In this document: positions 5,392 through 5,710 of the stretch, in pieces
How the letters are laid out: each line of letters opens with the position of its first letter
Position numbering within the stretch: the stretch's first letter is position 1
Source of the DNA: B18-G2 sp964432835
GTDB taxonomy: Archaea; Thermoplasmatota; E2; DHVEG-1; B18-G2
Direction of reading: 5' to 3'
DNA length: 5,710 nucleotides
NCBI GenBank assembly: GCA_964432835.1
Contig: CAYSPA010000073.1
Coordinates: 1 to 5,710, forward strand
Notes under the pieces: model-generated
What the model was told of the DNA's origin: nothing
What the model saw: the letters and a program-made list of their open reading frames with translations, nothing else
Databases searched by the model: none
Made by a program: the position numbers and the translations under genes

Positions 5392-5396
5392 GAAGA
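5365..5396 (+). repeat. Direct repeat, copy 2
   Basis: TTTTTGATAATCTTAAACAA followed by AAAAGTTGAAGA matches copy 1 at 5174-5207 except for two bases. It lies close to the stop of the peptidase gene. Confidence 0.8.
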
Positions 5397-5419
5397 GAGG
5401 TGTGTCTGTAGTCTGGAAT

Positions 5420-5710
5420 TCACTCTACGATCTGCGGATATCCACCTATCTTTAAACTCGGGTCTCCAAGCAGAATCCACTGCTCCACCGTCTTTATGTG
5501 CCCTGCTCCAAAATCGCGCATGTCGAAATTGTTAATGTAACTTGTGATCGCCTGTTCGTGAGCAAGACCGAGGATGTCTATGTTCTCTTCTCCATACTGT
5601 CTGAAGAATTCTATGGTTATCCAGGCATCTCCCCCTCCAACTGTACACTCCTTTCCTGGTATTCCATATCCCAGGCCCGTGTTGCCTATCGCTGCAATTG
5701 CTCCTCCATG
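5420..5710 (-). CDS. Peptidase C25 (gingipain-type) family protein, C-terminal part
   Basis: An open frame of 96 codons enters from the right edge and ends at TGA 5420-5422. It reads HGGAIAAIGNTGLGYG at its start, then GGGDAWITIEFFRQYG, LGLAHEQAITSYINN, and ends with WILLGDPSLKIGGYPQIVE. GGAIAxIG and LLGDPSLKIGG are hallmarks of the C-terminal half of the gingipain-type cysteine peptidase domain. The catalytic His and Cys precede this part and lie outside the window, so activity cannot be judged. The protein ends directly after the domain, with no C-terminal membrane anchor or sorting segment, so if exported it is probably soluble or held by upstream domains. Such proteins are normally secreted. 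A poly-T hairpin follows the stop. Confidence 0.78.
   Translation of the reverse strand, partial: HGGAIAAIGNTGLGYGIPGKECTVGGGDAWITIEFFRQYGEENIDILGLAHEQAITSYINNFDMRDFGAGHIKTVEQWILLGDPSLKIGGYPQIVE

Noticed and set aside
5241..5425. Shared AATTCACTC at 5241 and 5417 as an extension of the direct repeats
   Set aside because: The offsets from the two repeat copies differ (67 and 52 bases) and the second copy is part of the peptidase stop region, so chance is sufficient.

Overview
The window looks archaeal, most likely from a thermophilic or anaerobic euryarchaeon of the Archaeoglobi/ANME-1 (Methanophagales) kind. The signs are arginine codons that are mostly AGA/AGG, Shine-Dalgarno sites matching GGAGGTGA, BRE/TATA-type promoters about 25 bases upstream of starts with no leader, a single-domain lipoate ligase, and a homocitrate-synthase family protein without a LeuA regulatory domain. 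The lineage is inferred; no rRNA or other marker gene is present.

Layout. (1) 1-260, minus strand: N-terminus of a secreted protein with signal peptide, running off the left edge. (2) 260-331: a short divergent promoter region. (3) 331-2946, plus strand: a tightly overlapping three-gene operon of lipoate-protein ligase (LplA N-terminal type), a homocitrate/isopropylmalate-synthase family enzyme (AksA/NifV-like) interrupted by a 100-N assembly gap, and a radical SAM protein resembling the split archaeal lipoyl synthases LipS1/LipS2. (4) 5123-2943, minus strand: four consecutive toxin-antitoxin genes, abiEi - abiEii - mntA - hepT, whose last stop codon overlaps the stop of the lipoate operon. 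(5) 5124-5419: about 300 bases without a gene but rich in AT direct and inverted repeats, containing the abiE promoter and the putative terminator of the next gene. (6) 5420-5710, minus strand: C-terminal 96 residues of a gingipain-type (peptidase C25) protein running off the right edge.

How the genes work together. The plus-strand operon looks like a lipoate assembly unit. The ligase would load octanoate or lipoate onto a lipoyl domain and the radical SAM enzyme would insert sulfur. The 2-oxoacid chain-elongation enzyme between them is unexpected, and could supply the C8 chain in an organism without bacterial-type fatty acid synthesis. That is the most interesting hypothesis here. The minus-strand operon stacks two nucleotidyltransferase-based toxin-antitoxin systems, AbiE and HepT-MntA, and is probably autoregulated by AbiEi acting on repeats upstream of its promoter.

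Two genes at the window edges (1-260 with a GTG start, and 5420-5710 without a start) were found by reading the minus strand directly. The three lipoate-operon starts and the mntA/hepT starts were chosen from ribosome-binding and promoter context.
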